Positions 1 to 11,530 of a stretch of DNA of 64,000 nucleotides are shown here, piece after piece. The translations under genes were made by a program, and so were the position numbers. The stretch is from NCBI RefSeq assembly GCF_004210375.1, contig NC_134831.1, positions 3,968,001 through 4,032,000 on the forward strand. The letters are read 5' to 3'. Origin of the DNA: Tachypleus tridentatus (lineage: Eukaryota > Arthropoda > Merostomata > Xiphosura > Limulidae). The notes under the pieces were generated by a model. It had not been told where the DNA came from, did no database searches, and was given only the letters and a program-made list of their open reading frames with translations. Positions within the stretch are counted from its first letter, which is position 1, and each line of letters opens with the position of its first letter.

Positions 1-930
1 AGAAACGAAACCAATTTATGTCTCTGTATGTCCGAGTTCTCTGGTATTAATAATATTTTCCTTTTTCTTTCGAGAACCAGTTGTTTTTTTCAAAAGGCTA
101 CGAGATTCCAACCTAGGATAATTTGATATTAAAGATACATTTTCGTTATGATTTATTACGGATATCACTGCACAACAAAGGTTTTGCTTCTTGAATACTG
201 TTGGGTGTTCCTTATAGATTTTTGGCTGCTGATCACGAAAATCACATCCAAATTTGCTTATCACGTACCGTTTCATCGAAATCTTCAGTTTTGCTAAAAT
301 GGAAAAACGATTTCAGGGCAACTGGAATCTGTCAATGCTTGCTGACCACTGGACACTGCAACGTGATGCACCGGACATTGAATGCAAACGAAAATCAAAA
401 GCAAAACACTTTTAATTATGTTGAACTTAATAGCGTATTAGAAACAAAAACGCTATTAAATACGTCATTGCCGGTAAAGAGTTAACTGTCTATTTCTCAG
501 AGTTCATACGTAATGAAGCAGAACCAAAACTATATTTATGCATACCTACCAGGTACCTGTCACAATCAGCAAAAGCTTTTCAGGAAGCAAAACTTTTCAA
601 AAAAATTGTTGTGCAGTGTATTCAGTCACTAGTTTCGAACTGGTAGATTAAAGAGAAGAAAGCTAGTCAACAGCACCCGCCGACGACCCATGGGTTATTC
701 TAATCCAACAGTGTTGGTTTGAGCAGAACTCTTACACTCACGGCTCTGAAAGTTCCTGGCACAATTTTCTTTTTGATTTTTTTTCTGGCAGTGTGACCCA
801 AGCCATTAACCCATTGATCCTGAAACCGACGTCGTGACACCTAGGTCACTCCCGGTCCTATTTTCATTACAAAACTTATCGTTTAAGATCTTTAATTTAT
901 TGAGCATGAAATATAAAGGTATAACGTGTA
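1..930. other. Left-edge non-coding sequence
   Basis: No exon is recognised here. If the PP1-like gene keeps its minus-strand orientation, this is part of its third intron. About 645-760 resembles a badly decayed reverse copy of SINE family A (words such as aagctagtcaacagcacc and acggctctgaaag). Short ORFs on both strands show no recognisable domain. Confidence 0.5.
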
Positions 931-1419
931 TATTTATCTCTACATTGTAGTTGTAGCAGAAGAGTTACTTATCTCTCTCTACACTGTAGTTGTAACAGAA
1001 GGGTTACTTATCTCTCTCTACACTGTAGTTGTAACAGAAGGGTTACTTATCTCTCTCTACACTGTAGTTGTAACAGAAGGGTTACTTATCTCTCTCTACA
1101 CTGTAGTTGTAACAGAAGGGTTACTTATCTCTCTCTACACTGTAGTTGTAACAGAAGGGTTACTTATCTCTCTCTACACTGTAGTTGTAACAGAAGGGTT
1201 ACTTATCTCTCTCTACACTGTAGTTGTAACAGAAGTGTTACTTATCTCTCTCTACACTGTAGTTGTAACAGAAGTGTTACTTATCTCTCTCTACACTGTA
1301 GTTGTAACAGAAGGGTTACTTATCTCTCTCTACGCTGTAGTTGCAACAGAAAGGTTTCTTATCTCTCTCTACACTGTAGTTGTAACAGAAGAGTTATATC
1401 CTCTCTACTAGTTGTAACA
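931..1419. repeat. 39-bp minisatellite, about 12 copies
   Basis: The unit contains ttacttatctctctctac followed by actgtagttgtaacagaa and repeats exactly every 39 bases (for example ggg starts at 1001, 1040 and 1079). Interior units are nearly identical, while the edge units have diverged. Because 39 is a multiple of three, one plus-strand frame stays open for 161 codons as a 13-residue repeat. That is a by-product of the period, not evidence of a protein. Confidence 0.95.
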
Positions 1420-1846
1420 CTCACTGTCCGACACATAATAACAAAAACTTTACAATATCTCCTTCCGCTGCCTATATAAAGAGAAATGTCTGCTCTGATT
1501 TACTTAACTTACTCATGTGAACAATACAGGGATGCAAAATCGTTTTGTTTTTTGTTATTGTTGTTGTTTTCGTCTTCTTACCCAACGTCCCTAAATGTTT
1601 TGAAGCATAGTTTTCTACAAATTTACACCGACTTGTTAGGCAGTACAAGACAGTGAGTGATACGTTTTATTACAAAAAAATGTTTCCATTTCCTAGAAGA
1701 ACAAAAATTGTTTAACTTTTTACCGGTAAGAAAAAAAACACATGCTCCAAAAATTCAAAATATTAATTGAAGCACTTTTAAAAATGGGCACGTTTCAAAT
1801 TTCTGGCCCTGTTTATGAACGTTATTAGGTTGTTTCATTCACTCAC

Positions 1847-1954
1847 CTGTTTATACCAGCGCATTCATGGTTTCCCCGCAACAGAAAAAAATTATTGGGG
1901 AATTTGATCTTGTAGGCTAGCACGAGACAAATTGTCTCCAGTGACTGGTGACCC
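1847..1954 (-). CDS. PP1-like Ser/Thr protein phosphatase, coding exon 3 (GNHE exon)
   Basis: This is an internal exon of 108 bases, bounded by a ttctag acceptor (AG at 1955-1956) and a gtgagt donor at 1841-1846. It completes the Arg codon split after exon 2 and encodes residues 106-140, reading [17 protein letters not shown], then FPNNFFLL, then [10 protein letters not shown]. The GNHE motif at residues 132-135 supplies the metal-binding Asn and the catalytic His of PPP-family phosphatases. The exon ends on AG of another split Arg codon, matching the family sequence INRIYGF. The following exon was not found between here and position 1, so the remaining catalytic region (His173, His248 and Arg221 equivalents in human PP1) should lie outside the window. 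The reading frame is intact. Confidence 0.95.
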
Positions 1955-2359
1955 CTAGAAAAATAAGTAAAAATGAAAATAATAAATTAATTTTAATTAT
2001 GCACGGAAAATATAATAATTTTAGGATATAGCTTAACCAGATAACTGCTGTGAATTTAAATAGTATTGAAACGTTTAAAGCGTTCTCTATAAAATGAAAA
2101 CATCTTAACCATGTTCGAGAGTTTTTCTGTGGGTTTTAAGTTTAGTTTATCAAAGAAGAAATTCTTAACTATCGTCATTGACATACAACATCACACCAGA
2201 GGGTATTCACCCCTGGAGCCTTGCAATTTGTTTTCCTTTAGATCTACGATTATTTTGACATACAATTGTGTGACAGTTTCGTACATACATTTTAGAAGTA
2301 GCATATGCCAATCAGTGCTTAATGTCTGGATAAAAGGACTTGTTTGTTTGTCTGATATT

Positions 2360-2480
2360 TTGTTAAACATAGATCCACACAATGGGCTATCTATGCAATG
2401 CCTGCCAAAAATGTAAAATCCCGGTTTTTGGAGTTACAAGTCTCCATATTTGCCATTAATGTGTGCTTGTTGGCGGGTGA
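2360..2480 (-). repeat. SINE family C, decayed
   Basis: A reverse copy is recognised from the antisense words cacaatgggctatctatgc, tgcctgcca and cccggtttttggag. It is heavily mutated, so its limits are approximate. Confidence 0.6.
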
Positions 2481-3004
2481 GGTGGAGATACTTCCAGTTT
2501 TGGAATATAAAAATTTCTATTTTAATCAGGAGCTAGAGTGTAGCAGTGTAGCCAATGACATATCAGTTTACACTTCAGTTGAAGCAGGTTTACGGTTATG
2601 GTTCCGCTTTTATATCAACAACGATAACCTGGAACAGGTTCAGGAACCCAAGTGAAGAGAAATCCGGAAGAAATGAAGTACTGGTTGCAGTGGATAGTCA
2701 ACACGAATTTGGCCTAATAAACGGATGAGCGATATTGTCTAATCATCCTTCCGTCTTCTGGAACATCGAGTCTTACAACACGGAATACTATTTATGTTCT
2801 TCATAATGTTGAGATTTGAAGTCTTAGCAGACACACGCACACGTCAAGATGTGCTGAAAAATAAGTCCGAATTTTTAAATTTTGATTTATTGAAGAACAT
2901 GTCTTAACATTTATTGGAGAAAATGGGTCTTTTTTTAAGGCCAAGATTCTATCTGAAAATTAGTTTTTTTCTACATAGAAACATTAACAAATATTCCAAA
3001 GTTG

Positions 3005-3263
3005 TTGTTTTGTTTTAATTTCATACTAAGCTGCTCGAGAACTATCTGTTTTAGCTGCCTCTAATTCTGAATAGAGAGACTAGAGGAAAAGCAGCTAGTC
3101 AACACGCCAGCCACCGCTAATTCATTGGCTTACCTCTTCCCAATTAATGATGGTATTTATAACGCTTCCATCTCTGAAAGGGCGAGCACGTTCGGTAAAG
3201 GGATTAGAACTCGCAACTTGTATATTTCGAGTCGAGTACTCTAACAACCAGGCCATGGCAGGT
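3005..3263 (-). repeat. SINE family A, old copy
   Basis: A reverse copy runs from the tail (gttttaatttca) through agcagctagtcaacac and gaaagggcgagcac to the tRNA-like head (gtcgagtactctaacaacc, then aggccatggcagg). It is diverged. Its head end runs directly into the 63-bp minisatellite. Confidence 0.8.
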
Positions 3264-3868
3264 GAAAGTTCAGGTATATGTAACTTTAACCGTTTCAGTA
3301 ATCCCAACAACGAGGCCATGACAGGCCAAAGTTTAGGTATATGTAACTTTAACCGTTTCAGTAATCCTAACAACCAGGCTATGACAGGCCAAAGTTTAGG
3401 TATATGTAACTTTAACCGTTTCAGTAATCCTAATTATCAGGCCTTGACAGGCTAAAGTTTAGGTATATGTAACTTTAACCGTTTCAGTAATCCTAACTAT
3501 CAGGCCTTGACAGACTAAAGTTTAGGTATATGTGACTTTAACCGTTTCAGTAATCCTAACAACCAGGCCTTGACAGGCTAAAGTTTAGGTATATGTAATT
3601 TTAACCGTTTCAGTAATCCTAACTATCAGGCCCTGACAGACGAAAGTTTAGGTATATGTAACTTTAACCGTTTCAGTAATCCTAATTATCAGGCCTTGAC
3701 AGGCTAAAGTTTAGGTATATGTAACTTTAACCGTTTCAGTAATCCTAACTATCAGGCCTTGACAGACTAAAGTTTAGGTATGTGTAACTTTAACCGTTTC
3801 AGTAATCCTAACTATCAGGCCCTGACAGACGAAAGTTTAGGTATGTGTAACTTTAACCGTTTTAGTAC
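3240..3868. repeat. 63-bp minisatellite, about 10 copies, seeded on a SINE tip
   Basis: The word aggtatatg recurs at 3272, 3335, 3398 and 3461, an exact 63-base period. Each unit combines about 25 bases of the SINE family A head (caaccaggccatgacagg) with about 38 bases of flank (tatgtaactttaaccg, then tttcagtaatcct). Unit variants such as caacca/ctatca recur in alternation in the distal part. Confidence 0.95.
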
Positions 3869-4204
3869 GACTTTTGCACTCTTAGAAGAGAAGAGATGCA
3901 AGTTCATGTAAGTGGATTAGGATTCACTCAAAGGAGTTCTATATAAAAGATATAAGTTTATGGAATTTGTGGATTCCAACAGTACTGAAAGGCTAGAACA
4001 TTTTCTTAGTTAGCTCTCCCATTGTACTGTAAACACTCACTGGAAATAACACTAAAAGGAAGATAAGATAAAAGTATTAAGAAAACACTTAAGTTACTTA
4101 TAATGAATAATAATTCCAGTAAATAGGTAATAACTATAATAATTCCAGTAAATACGAATAACAATCAATGAATTAAAGTAATAACAAGCCCATATCAAGC
4201 TTTC

Positions 4205-4410
4205 CGCTGGAAACGCTAGAGTTGATAACAATGTCGTGTAAGAGAAGAACTCATTGGTTAATTGTCGCTTAATTGTTGGATAAGAAAAGAACTTATTGGT
4301 TAATTGTCGCTTTATTGTTGTATAAGAAAAGAACTTATTGGTTAATTATCGGTTAACTGTTGTCTAAGATAAGAAATTTTTGGTTAATTGCTGTTTGAAA
4401 GAACGTGTTG
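4205..4410. repeat. 42-bp tandem repeat, about 4-5 copies
   Basis: The word agaacttattggttaatt starts at 4246, 4288 and 4330, a 42-base period. Units become more divergent toward the right end. Confidence 0.85.
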
Positions 4411-5173
4411 GTTACACGTCATTTAATTGTTTCGTAACATATCAACTTCCTGGTATCTTATCACTTATTGCCTAATTTCGTCTTGTGAGGTCGCTGAAGA
4501 CTATGATTACCTACAGGTTTATATCCTTTAAATCTAACCTCAACTATTAAACATGATATCAAGCTGACTTTAGATGTTGTTCAGTGAGCAAGTAAAAAAT
4601 AAAAAAACAAAACGCTGAACTATTATAATTAAGTGTAGAAAATATGATGGACAAAAAAGCGAGAATGCATTACGTTAAATTCCATTCAGTCGTCCAACAC
4701 AGTGTCGCTTGTCTAGGAAACGTTGGATCAGCTTTACTGTTCCAACTATCCAGGATTGTTTTTCTTTGTTTTGTTTTTATAAATTATGATATGAACCGCA
4801 GACTTTCCTGGAAATACAAGCACCCTTATTTTTTTTAAAAAAGTATTCTGTTTCTGAAGTGGACTAAAATATTCGTTTATAACCCTAATACTTTAGTAAT
4901 GTTACTAGTGTAACAAGATAACGTTCACGCGGCTATGGACTAGTTCTTGACAGTTATCTGATACAATACCTAAAAGTGGAAAACAAAAATCGTATTGTGC
5001 TCATTAATACCCAGTATGTTTATGTCCTATCCGATTTCCTATAAAATATTGTTACGTAATAACTATATCTTTTCTGGCGCCCTATTGTTAGTAACTTGAT
5101 TATCGTCTTGTTCTGAACAAATTGACAGCTACTTCATGAGTACATTAACAAATAAATAATGGACTAGTCCTAC

Positions 5174-5379
5174 CTGTCCACATAATCTCCGAGAAACAAG
5201 TAGTTTGTTAGGGGAGGGTAGCCGAGTTTATCAAAGTGCCGCAAGAGGTCCTCGTACTGTCCGTGTATGTCTCCCACGATGTTCACTGGGGCTTCTAGCT
5301 CTACCAACATGGGCTGATTTAGAAAAATTTCTCGAGATGCCTGACACAGTTGTCGAATTTGGTTTTCTGGCAGTTGAGC
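5174..5379 (-). CDS. PP1-like Ser/Thr protein phosphatase, coding exon 2 (GDIHG and GDYVDR)
   Basis: This exon of 206 bases has an acceptor AG at 5380-5381 (tcgttag) and a gtagga donor at 5168-5173. It encodes residues 37-104 plus two bases of Arg105. The sequence reads [35 protein letters not shown], then [20 protein letters not shown] and [19 protein letters not shown] (72-76) and GDYVDR (100-105) are the metal-binding and catalytic signatures of the PPP family, and REIFL...[10 protein letters not shown] is the typical PP1 helix-strand. The enzyme would remove phosphate from Ser/Thr in the cytosol or nucleus using a two-metal centre. Compared with canonical PP1 (LLRLFEYGGFPPE), the stretch [13 protein letters not shown] is divergent, so this is a PP1-like paralogue rather than the housekeeping isoform. 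Phases on both sides fit the neighbouring exons. Confidence 0.96.
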
Positions 5380-7269
5380 CTAACGATGAGAAATCCAGTT
5401 AACAACTTACATCATTTGAACAATAGTAATGCGTACAGGAACTGTAAATAATATACTCGTACATATTTTTGTTCGTATTGACCTTGTAAACATAACTTTG
5501 CTTCATAGTAGTATGTTTATGACCACATGTATTTACCAAGGTAAGGAGCCAGAAAGCGTACACATAATGTTATCTAACATATCACCAACTTATTGTAGAG
5601 ATAGTATTTTAACAAACCAAATGGTGTTGCACGTATTATCAAATAGTATATCACCAATTTGTTTTTTATTATAAGAAACAAGAAAACGTTAAGTGGATAT
5701 TATTATAAGAAACTAAACTGTTGAGTGTATTCCTAGCATATCAATAATGATTCTGATATTGTCAACCGGTAAGGCACGATATGTGAACTATGGTCTAAAT
5801 GGTCTGGTCAAAGACCCCTAAATTTCAGGACCTTTAATTTAGTTCTGCAGCCCATGTGGGCAGCAGCCAATCAGGACCACAGCGTTTGTGGCTATTCTTT
5901 ACTTAACTGACTATCACAGCTGCAATTGCGGAGTATGTTCTGCGGTATATGGCGGTCCGAACCTTGAACGTTCCAGTAAACAGCATGGTTACAACCGCTG
6001 GGCTACGCCCGATCCGGGCAACTCATCACTAAGTTACTTAGTGTAAAGATGTCGTAAGGAAGACCAAACAAACAAAAACAGCGATGTACAAACCGTTAAA
6101 TAGCATATTCCATCAAACTTAATGAAAAAATATAATAATAAACTATTAGCTCAACAGAGGTGATGTCCTCAGTTGAAGTACATTTTATTACAGAATAGAG
6201 GTAAACAACAACTATGCTCTACTATGTAACTTTTGTGGTATTTCAGAACTATTCTCATTCTAATCTATTTAATAACATAGGCGACGTCTAATAATCTCAA
6301 ACACAAAGCGATCGATTCTCGATATCGACCATCTTGCGCTGTGACCTTTACTTGCGTAACCCTAAATAGCGACGTAACGCAGGCGGAGACCAGGTACGGT
6401 CATGGGCGTGGTTACATGTCTTCATATCAGAATTGAGTAGTAATGACCACCTGTGTCCTCATCTGGTTACTGTGATAAAATATCAAATGTTTACACAAGA
6501 ATCTGGTTTCTCGCAATGACAGCGGCGTGTGCGGATTCCCCTCCCCTCTATAATAATCGTTCATTATGCTGTAAACACTTGCAAGTTAGTTTAATTGGTT
6601 TTCTAATTAGTAATAATGTAAAAAAAGAAAGAATCGAAAGCAACATCGTATGTTGAGTAAGTGGTTTGCGTGCAGTTATTGAAGAAAAGCGATTTATTTT
6701 TCATTAATTTATTGCCATCATCAATAGAATATGTACATATTCATAACGTGACACTATAGTAAGTTTCGTATAACTTGAGTGTTATACGTTACACTTTATC
6801 GAACATGTGTTGCTATAGTGTTATTGAAGTAAGCTCTTAATGAGAATTTACAACATTTTAAACGTGCTGCTACAATGATACTGAAGAGAATTCTTAAAGA
6901 AGGTTTTGTTGCAGGTCGTACCTTGATTTGTTGCTATAATGTTGTAAGATAACTCTTAAAGAGGGTTTTGTTTGCCATTTTGCGCAAAAAATATTGCACG
7001 GGAAGATCCAGTCCAAAGTTGTTAGTTCCAAAGAACTGCTCCATTAAGATAAAAAACATATTTCTATCACGCTTCACAAACCCACATTCATTAACTGAAT
7101 ATTTTATTAACCTGGATTTCAATTAATGTTGACCTCAGAGTTACTAATTTGTGTTTTATTTGCTTACCACCACCCCATCCCGCTGTGACACGGCTTTAAG
7201 TTTGTAAAACTGTTTCGCGACACATTGGTGGACCACAGTTCTATTTTTCCTATTAATTCTGTTGAGCTT

Positions 7270-7384
7270 GTTTTGTTGTTGTTTCCCGGTGACAAGAAGT
7301 GGGTCGGGTAGGACTGGTAGATTATCCATGGGGTATTTTACTTCTCCGAAGTGGTACGGGAACAAAAAATTTAAGAACCACTGC
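7270..7384 (+). mobile_element. hAT-like transposon end, fragment
   Basis: The right end reads acaaaaaatttaagaaccac then tg. On the other strand this is a CAGTGGTTCTTAAATTTTTT terminus typical of hAT elements. A matching terminus is at 33040-33064. The left limit is a guess. Confidence 0.4.
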
Positions 7385-7483
7385 TGTAGGCTTATAACGC
7401 TAAAAACCTGGTTTCGAAACCCATGGAGGGCACAGTGGAAATAGCTCATTATGTAGCTTCGTGCTTAACAGAAAACAAACAAA
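7385..7483 (+). repeat. SINE family C, 5' truncated
   Basis: Recognised from taggcttataacgctaaaaa, ctggtttcgaaaccca, gagggcacag and tgtagcttcgtgcttaa, ending in an aaacaaacaaat tail. The A-box part is missing. Confidence 0.8.
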
Positions 7484-7574
7484 TACATGTTCGTTTGTGT
7501 TGGAAATGTTCGTGCAAAGCTATAAACGTGTTGTACCCAAGTAGCAGTCTACCTAAACATAGCAAAGCCTAATT

Positions 7575-7700
7575 TTGAGCCGATAATAGATAAGACTATA
7601 AAGAAGGAAGCTTGTCAACACAACCCACTGCCAACCCATATGTTCCGTTTCTTTGACCGAATAGAGAAGGAGATGGAATAATACCTCTAACTGTGAGCTC
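7575..7700 (-). repeat. SINE family A, remnant
   Basis: The words aagcttgtcaacacaaccca and ctgccaaccca match the antisense body of family A, strongly decayed. Confidence 0.4.
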
Positions 7701-8850
7701 TTGACTCTAAAATACTAAATTTAAACCATGGTTCACACACGCTAATCACCAGATCAGTTTATTTTGTTGACTTAACTGAATCATGTAGAAATATTTGATA
7801 TTTTTGACACCTAGAACACTGTGTATAGAACTGCTAAAAAACTGGTGAGCAATATTAAATGTATATTCATTCATACTTGCTCCACCCCATTTAACTACCA
7901 TTTCATACTGCGACTCACTAGTGGCGTGACTTGCAGTTACTATTTCCTGTCTGATTATAAAAGTCACTTGACCTTCAACTACGACGCCCTTTGTTGGGAC
8001 ACACAAGAAAGTCATCTTGCTGAAATTTGTTGTAAGAGAAGAATTATCACTTATTACTGAGTGTTTGAAAAAATGGGCTTGCTAATTTTTTATTAGAAAC
8101 AATTTATTCGAGTAAATTGTGGAAATAAATGAAAACATGAAAAATGAGAAAAATAAAGTTCTCTGTGACGGGAAACGGAAGAACAGGAAAATCGTGACCC
8201 CTTATTGCACATAGGATAAAAAATTCGCGAAGTTAGTGGTTGCACATCGCGTGTTAAAAAAGTTTTTCTAGTATCATATAAGCAAGAGTTCCATTACAGT
8301 ATGATCTATTAACGCAATGTTCACACTAAAGATTACACTATGTAGTGAAACACTAAAAATACTATGATCAAAAATAAATTCAAATATCTGATTTATAACC
8401 AAATCAAGACACTTGCTGATTTTTATTGCAATTTGGGGGGAGGGGAGATAGAGGGATAATAGTCAAAGAAACTCTTCGATTAATGCACTAAGATGTGACT
8501 GTTATATTTTTGTTTATTTAAATAAACGTCTCTAGAACCTAAAACCTTTAAAATGATTTAAAACGTTATTGGAGATTGTGTGACAGCAAAAGAAAAAAAT
8601 ATTCGAATTGAAAATTTTAGCGTTTTGTTACTGATCTGACATTTCGGTTTCCCTCCACATAAGCAACACCTTGTTGAGGTACCAGAATCTATCTGTGGTA
8701 AGGTATCTGTGATAAAGACATAAAAAAAAAGTGATAGGAGCCGAATGTGGTCTTGGGGCGATAGTGAAATCGTACTATTCAGCTAAACAAGAGTTGTCAC
8801 AGAGATCTTGATTGATTAATTGATCTTGTTAACTAGCTTCCTTTCGTTTG

Positions 8851-8975
8851 GAGTCCCCCGCTGGTACAGCAGTTAGTCTATGGATTTACAATGCTAAAAT
8901 CAGGGGTTCAATTCCCCTCGGTGGACTCGGCAAATAGCCCGATATGGCTTTACTATAAGAAAACACGCACACTCG
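8851..8975 (+). repeat. SINE family B
   Basis: The head is cccccgctggtacagcag, followed by tggatttacaatgctaaaat, then the B-box-like ggggttcaattcccctcgg. The 3' module is aaatagcccgatatggcttt, then an actataagaaaacacgcaca tail. The anticodon-loop position reads TTTACAA, suggesting a tRNA-Val(TAC)-like origin. Confidence 0.85.
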
Positions 8976-9476
8976 TTTCTTCTGGATTGTACTTGAAAGT
9001 TAGTAACAGGTGTGTGCAGCAAACCCTTTGCATTGTTTTGCAGAAAAATTCAGAATAAAATAAACTCCTAAGTCAGCAATAGAATTTTAGAGTTTTCTTC
9101 GAAATAGTATTAAGTGATTTATTATTATTGTTATAGCATTAATGTCGCAAGATATGTCATATACTCTGAAACAAAATCGGTGAATGTTGAAAAAAGTAAA
9201 TTCACACAGTGTTTTCATTTTTAAGCTAATCGATTAACATTCTTTGGTTTAAAACTTGTTTTTTTGTCGATAATGGCTCAAGTCTCGCATTGTAGTATTT
9301 TATTCTCTCCAGTTTACCGGGGAGAGAAGCTTGTTTTAATCTACAGAATTTGCTGAAAGTGAATAAAAATTATAGTTACTCTAATGTGACATTCTGACAT
9401 AATTAATAAAAACGTACTATAGTTACTCTGATAATGTACTGTAGTTACTCTAAGTTACTCTTAAATTGATTTAGAC

Positions 9477-9744
9477 CAGCGATTTTCAAACTTTATGAAG
9501 CATGGAGTCCTTTTATTTCATTACTTTGGTCGCGGGACTTTAACCCCTAACCCACCTTTAAAGGCTTGTTAGAAGTGTTTCTTTCCTTTCATATCACAGA
9601 GGCGGGTTTACTACGTACTACTTTTTATTACATATTTGGTCACTGACGCATTAGCACTTAATAACTGAAAAACAACTAATGCCATTATGTATTATCTTCG
9701 TGGAGAACCCCCGAAGTTCAACGGAACACAGTTTGAAACCACTG
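9477..9744. mobile_element. hAT-like MITE (268 bp)
   Basis: The left end cagcgattttcaaactttat and the right end cacagtttgaaaccactg are imperfect inverted repeats (consensus CAGTGGTTTTCAAACT). They are flanked by 8-base candidate target duplications atttagac (9469-9476) and ttttaaac (9745-9752), which match at 6 of 8 positions. There is no coding capacity, so it is non-autonomous. hAT assignment rests on the terminus and the 8-bp duplication. Confidence 0.7.
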
Positions 9745-10228
9745 TTTTAAACATTTAACAACAGTTCGCAGAGAAACATTTGATCAATCTATTATACAAT
9801 GGTAAAATGAAAGACGAACTTTATTAGGTTAAATTATTTCATAGTTCCCTTCACAATAGCGAGATAAATGTTAAATTATTTTTATTAAAGCCTATGAAAA
9901 GACTTTTAAATTAATATTCATTCTTACGTTTTCGGTTGACAATGACTTAATTGTATAATTCGGAGATTGGTCGAACTTACAGCAAAAATTGTTAAACAAA
10001 CGCTAAACTTAAGAGAAAAAAATAAAATTCTGTCAAATTCCGTTGGAGAAACTTTGCACTGTCACCATAATTTAAATATATCACTCGTCTGTAAGGCAAA
10101 GTTCATTATACAATTCGGTCAAGTAAAATGTATGGGTGGTGACGTCACTGTTTACAGTATAGCATGTTAGGTATCGATTTGGTAACATTAAGAACCCAAA
10201 ACTTCATAAGACAGTATTATGAATAGAT

Positions 10229-10487
10229 GTTTGTTTTTGAATTTCGCGCAAAGCTACATGAGGGATATCTGCACTAGCCGTCCCTAATTTAGCAGTGTTA
10301 GACTAGAGAGGAAGGCAACTAGTCATCACCAGCCACCGCCAGCTCTTGGGTTACTCCTTTACCAACGAATAGTGGGATTGACCGTCACATTATAACGCCC
10401 CCACGGCAGAAAGGACAAGCATGTTTGGTGTGACGCAACCCTCAGATTATGAATCGAGTGCCTTAACCACCTGGCCATGCCGGGTCA
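10229..10487 (-). repeat. SINE family A, reverse, first of a tandem pair
   Basis: Complete in reverse, from tail tttgaatttcgcgcaaagct to head cacctggccatgccgggtc. The region around the B box has a short deletion. Confidence 0.9.
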
Positions 10488-10696
10488 GCGGTGACAAACT
10501 AGAGGTAAGGCAGATAGTCATCACCACTCCTCGCCAATTCCTGGGCTACTGTTTTACCAACGAATGGTGGGATTGACAGTCACATAATAATGCCCCAATC
10601 CTGAAAAGGCGAGCGTGTTTAGTGTAACAAGGATTCGAACCCAGGACCATCAAATTACAAGTCGAGCACCCTAACTCCCTGACCGTGCTGGACCAG
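10488..10696 (-). repeat. SINE family A, reverse, second of a tandem pair
   Basis: Abuts the previous copy with no spacer and lacks the 3' tail, starting within actagaggtaaggcagatag. Its head ends at gaccgtgctggaccag. The two copies differ at many sites, so this is either an old duplication or an insertion next to an existing copy. Confidence 0.85.
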
Positions 10697-10805
10697 GAAG
10701 AGACTACTTGATATGATGGTTTTACCTTTCATTAACTGTAAAGTAAATATGTACACATTCATATACACACCTGTCAACACAGAAATCTAATTATCTACAC
10801 CGTTG

Positions 10806-10930
10806 TCCCCCCTACACCCAGTGGCTCAACATGAATAGAGGGCTTATGAGGTTAAAATATGGGGTTCGGTACCTGCAGTGAGCACAGCACAAAGAGCCCA
10901 CTGTGGTGTGAACTTTACGCTTGAACGGAA
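10806..10930 (+). repeat. SINE family C, variant
   Basis: Head acacccagtggctcaacatg, B-box-like gggttcggtacctgca, then gtgagcacagcacaaagagc and a degraded tail. Confidence 0.65.
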
Positions 10931-11284
10931 CAGAAGCAATGAATAGTAAATAAAATATCACAAGATAAATAAATAGCTATTTACATATATGTCGAGACAT
11001 AACATCTGGAATCTCTTGGAAAATACTACAAAACAATCTTAACATAAAGAACTTTAACGTAAGATCTTTTTTTCAGAATGATTAATGGTAAACGACTGGT
11101 TACTTTCATGTCCAAATATTTTTGCATGTCCAATCACAGTCCGTTTTACAGTGTATTTGGTAACAGCGTGTCTCCAATTTCTTCATGGTGTCTTCGTTTT
11201 TTGGTTCTTATAATTAGATACGTCATTTATCAAATAGAGAAGAGTTTTGGGTCACGTGTCTTAATAGATATACATTTCAATTTT

Positions 11285-11530
11285 TTCACCGACACAATAA
11301 ACACGTATCATGTTGGTCAATAAATCCACTATCGCCAACACAATAAACACATCATGTGTTCAATAGACACATCTCCAACTTTCGTCAATAGACATCATGT
11401 CGGTCAATAAATCCATACTAATGTTCCCCACCAGTTAATAAATTTTCTTCTGTCTGTCACGTGTTGATTCAGTGTGTAGTATTGGTTGATGGCTTTAGTT
11501 ACATTTTGATTCAATGTGCAGTATTGCTTG
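11285..11530. repeat. Irregular short repeats around caataaacac / gtcaataaatcc
   Basis: Loosely repeated words (caataaacac, gtcaataaatcc, then gattcagtgtgtagtattg and gattcaatgtgcagtattg) suggest a decayed minisatellite. No clean period could be read. Confidence 0.4.

Larger units (their letters stand above)
1955..5173 (-). other. Intron 2 of the PP1-like gene
   Basis: This 3.2-kb intron holds decayed SINE copies (2360-2480 and 3005-3263), a 63-bp minisatellite (3240-3868) and a short 42-bp tandem repeat (4205-4410). I see nothing identifiable at 1955-2350, 2490-3000, 3870-4200 or 4415-5170. Confidence 0.7.

Noticed and set aside
926-1411. A 161-residue plus-strand ORF
   Set aside because: It is the 39-bp minisatellite read in a frame kept open by a period divisible by three; no non-repeat coding sequence is present.
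1-1846. Search for PP1 exon 4 (IYGFYDECKRR, HGG motifs)
   Set aside because: No frame on the minus strand gives these motifs, so the exon is taken to be outside the window.
3147-3455. ORFs of 102 and 83 residues on opposite strands
   Set aside because: Both are translations of the SINE head and the 63-bp minisatellite.
5840-6020. GC-richer patch resembling a decayed SINE or promoter
   Set aside because: Words could not be aligned convincingly to any family, and no promoter signal is clear.
6255-6400. Possible upstream PP1 exon (minus strand, ATG with DIENRSLCV)
   Set aside because: Stops follow at once, and the true first exon at 26077-26184 fits phase and family far better.
6934-7122. 62-codon minus-strand ORF preceded by an acceptor-like aaaatattcag
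   Set aside because: No recognised domain, no supporting donor, and it lies within the PP1 intron; probably chance.
8895-8935. tRNA gene-like head (and similar heads in all SINE copies)
   Set aside because: A and B boxes are present, but the cloverleaf cannot be closed and the head always continues into a SINE body; no stand-alone tRNA gene was found.
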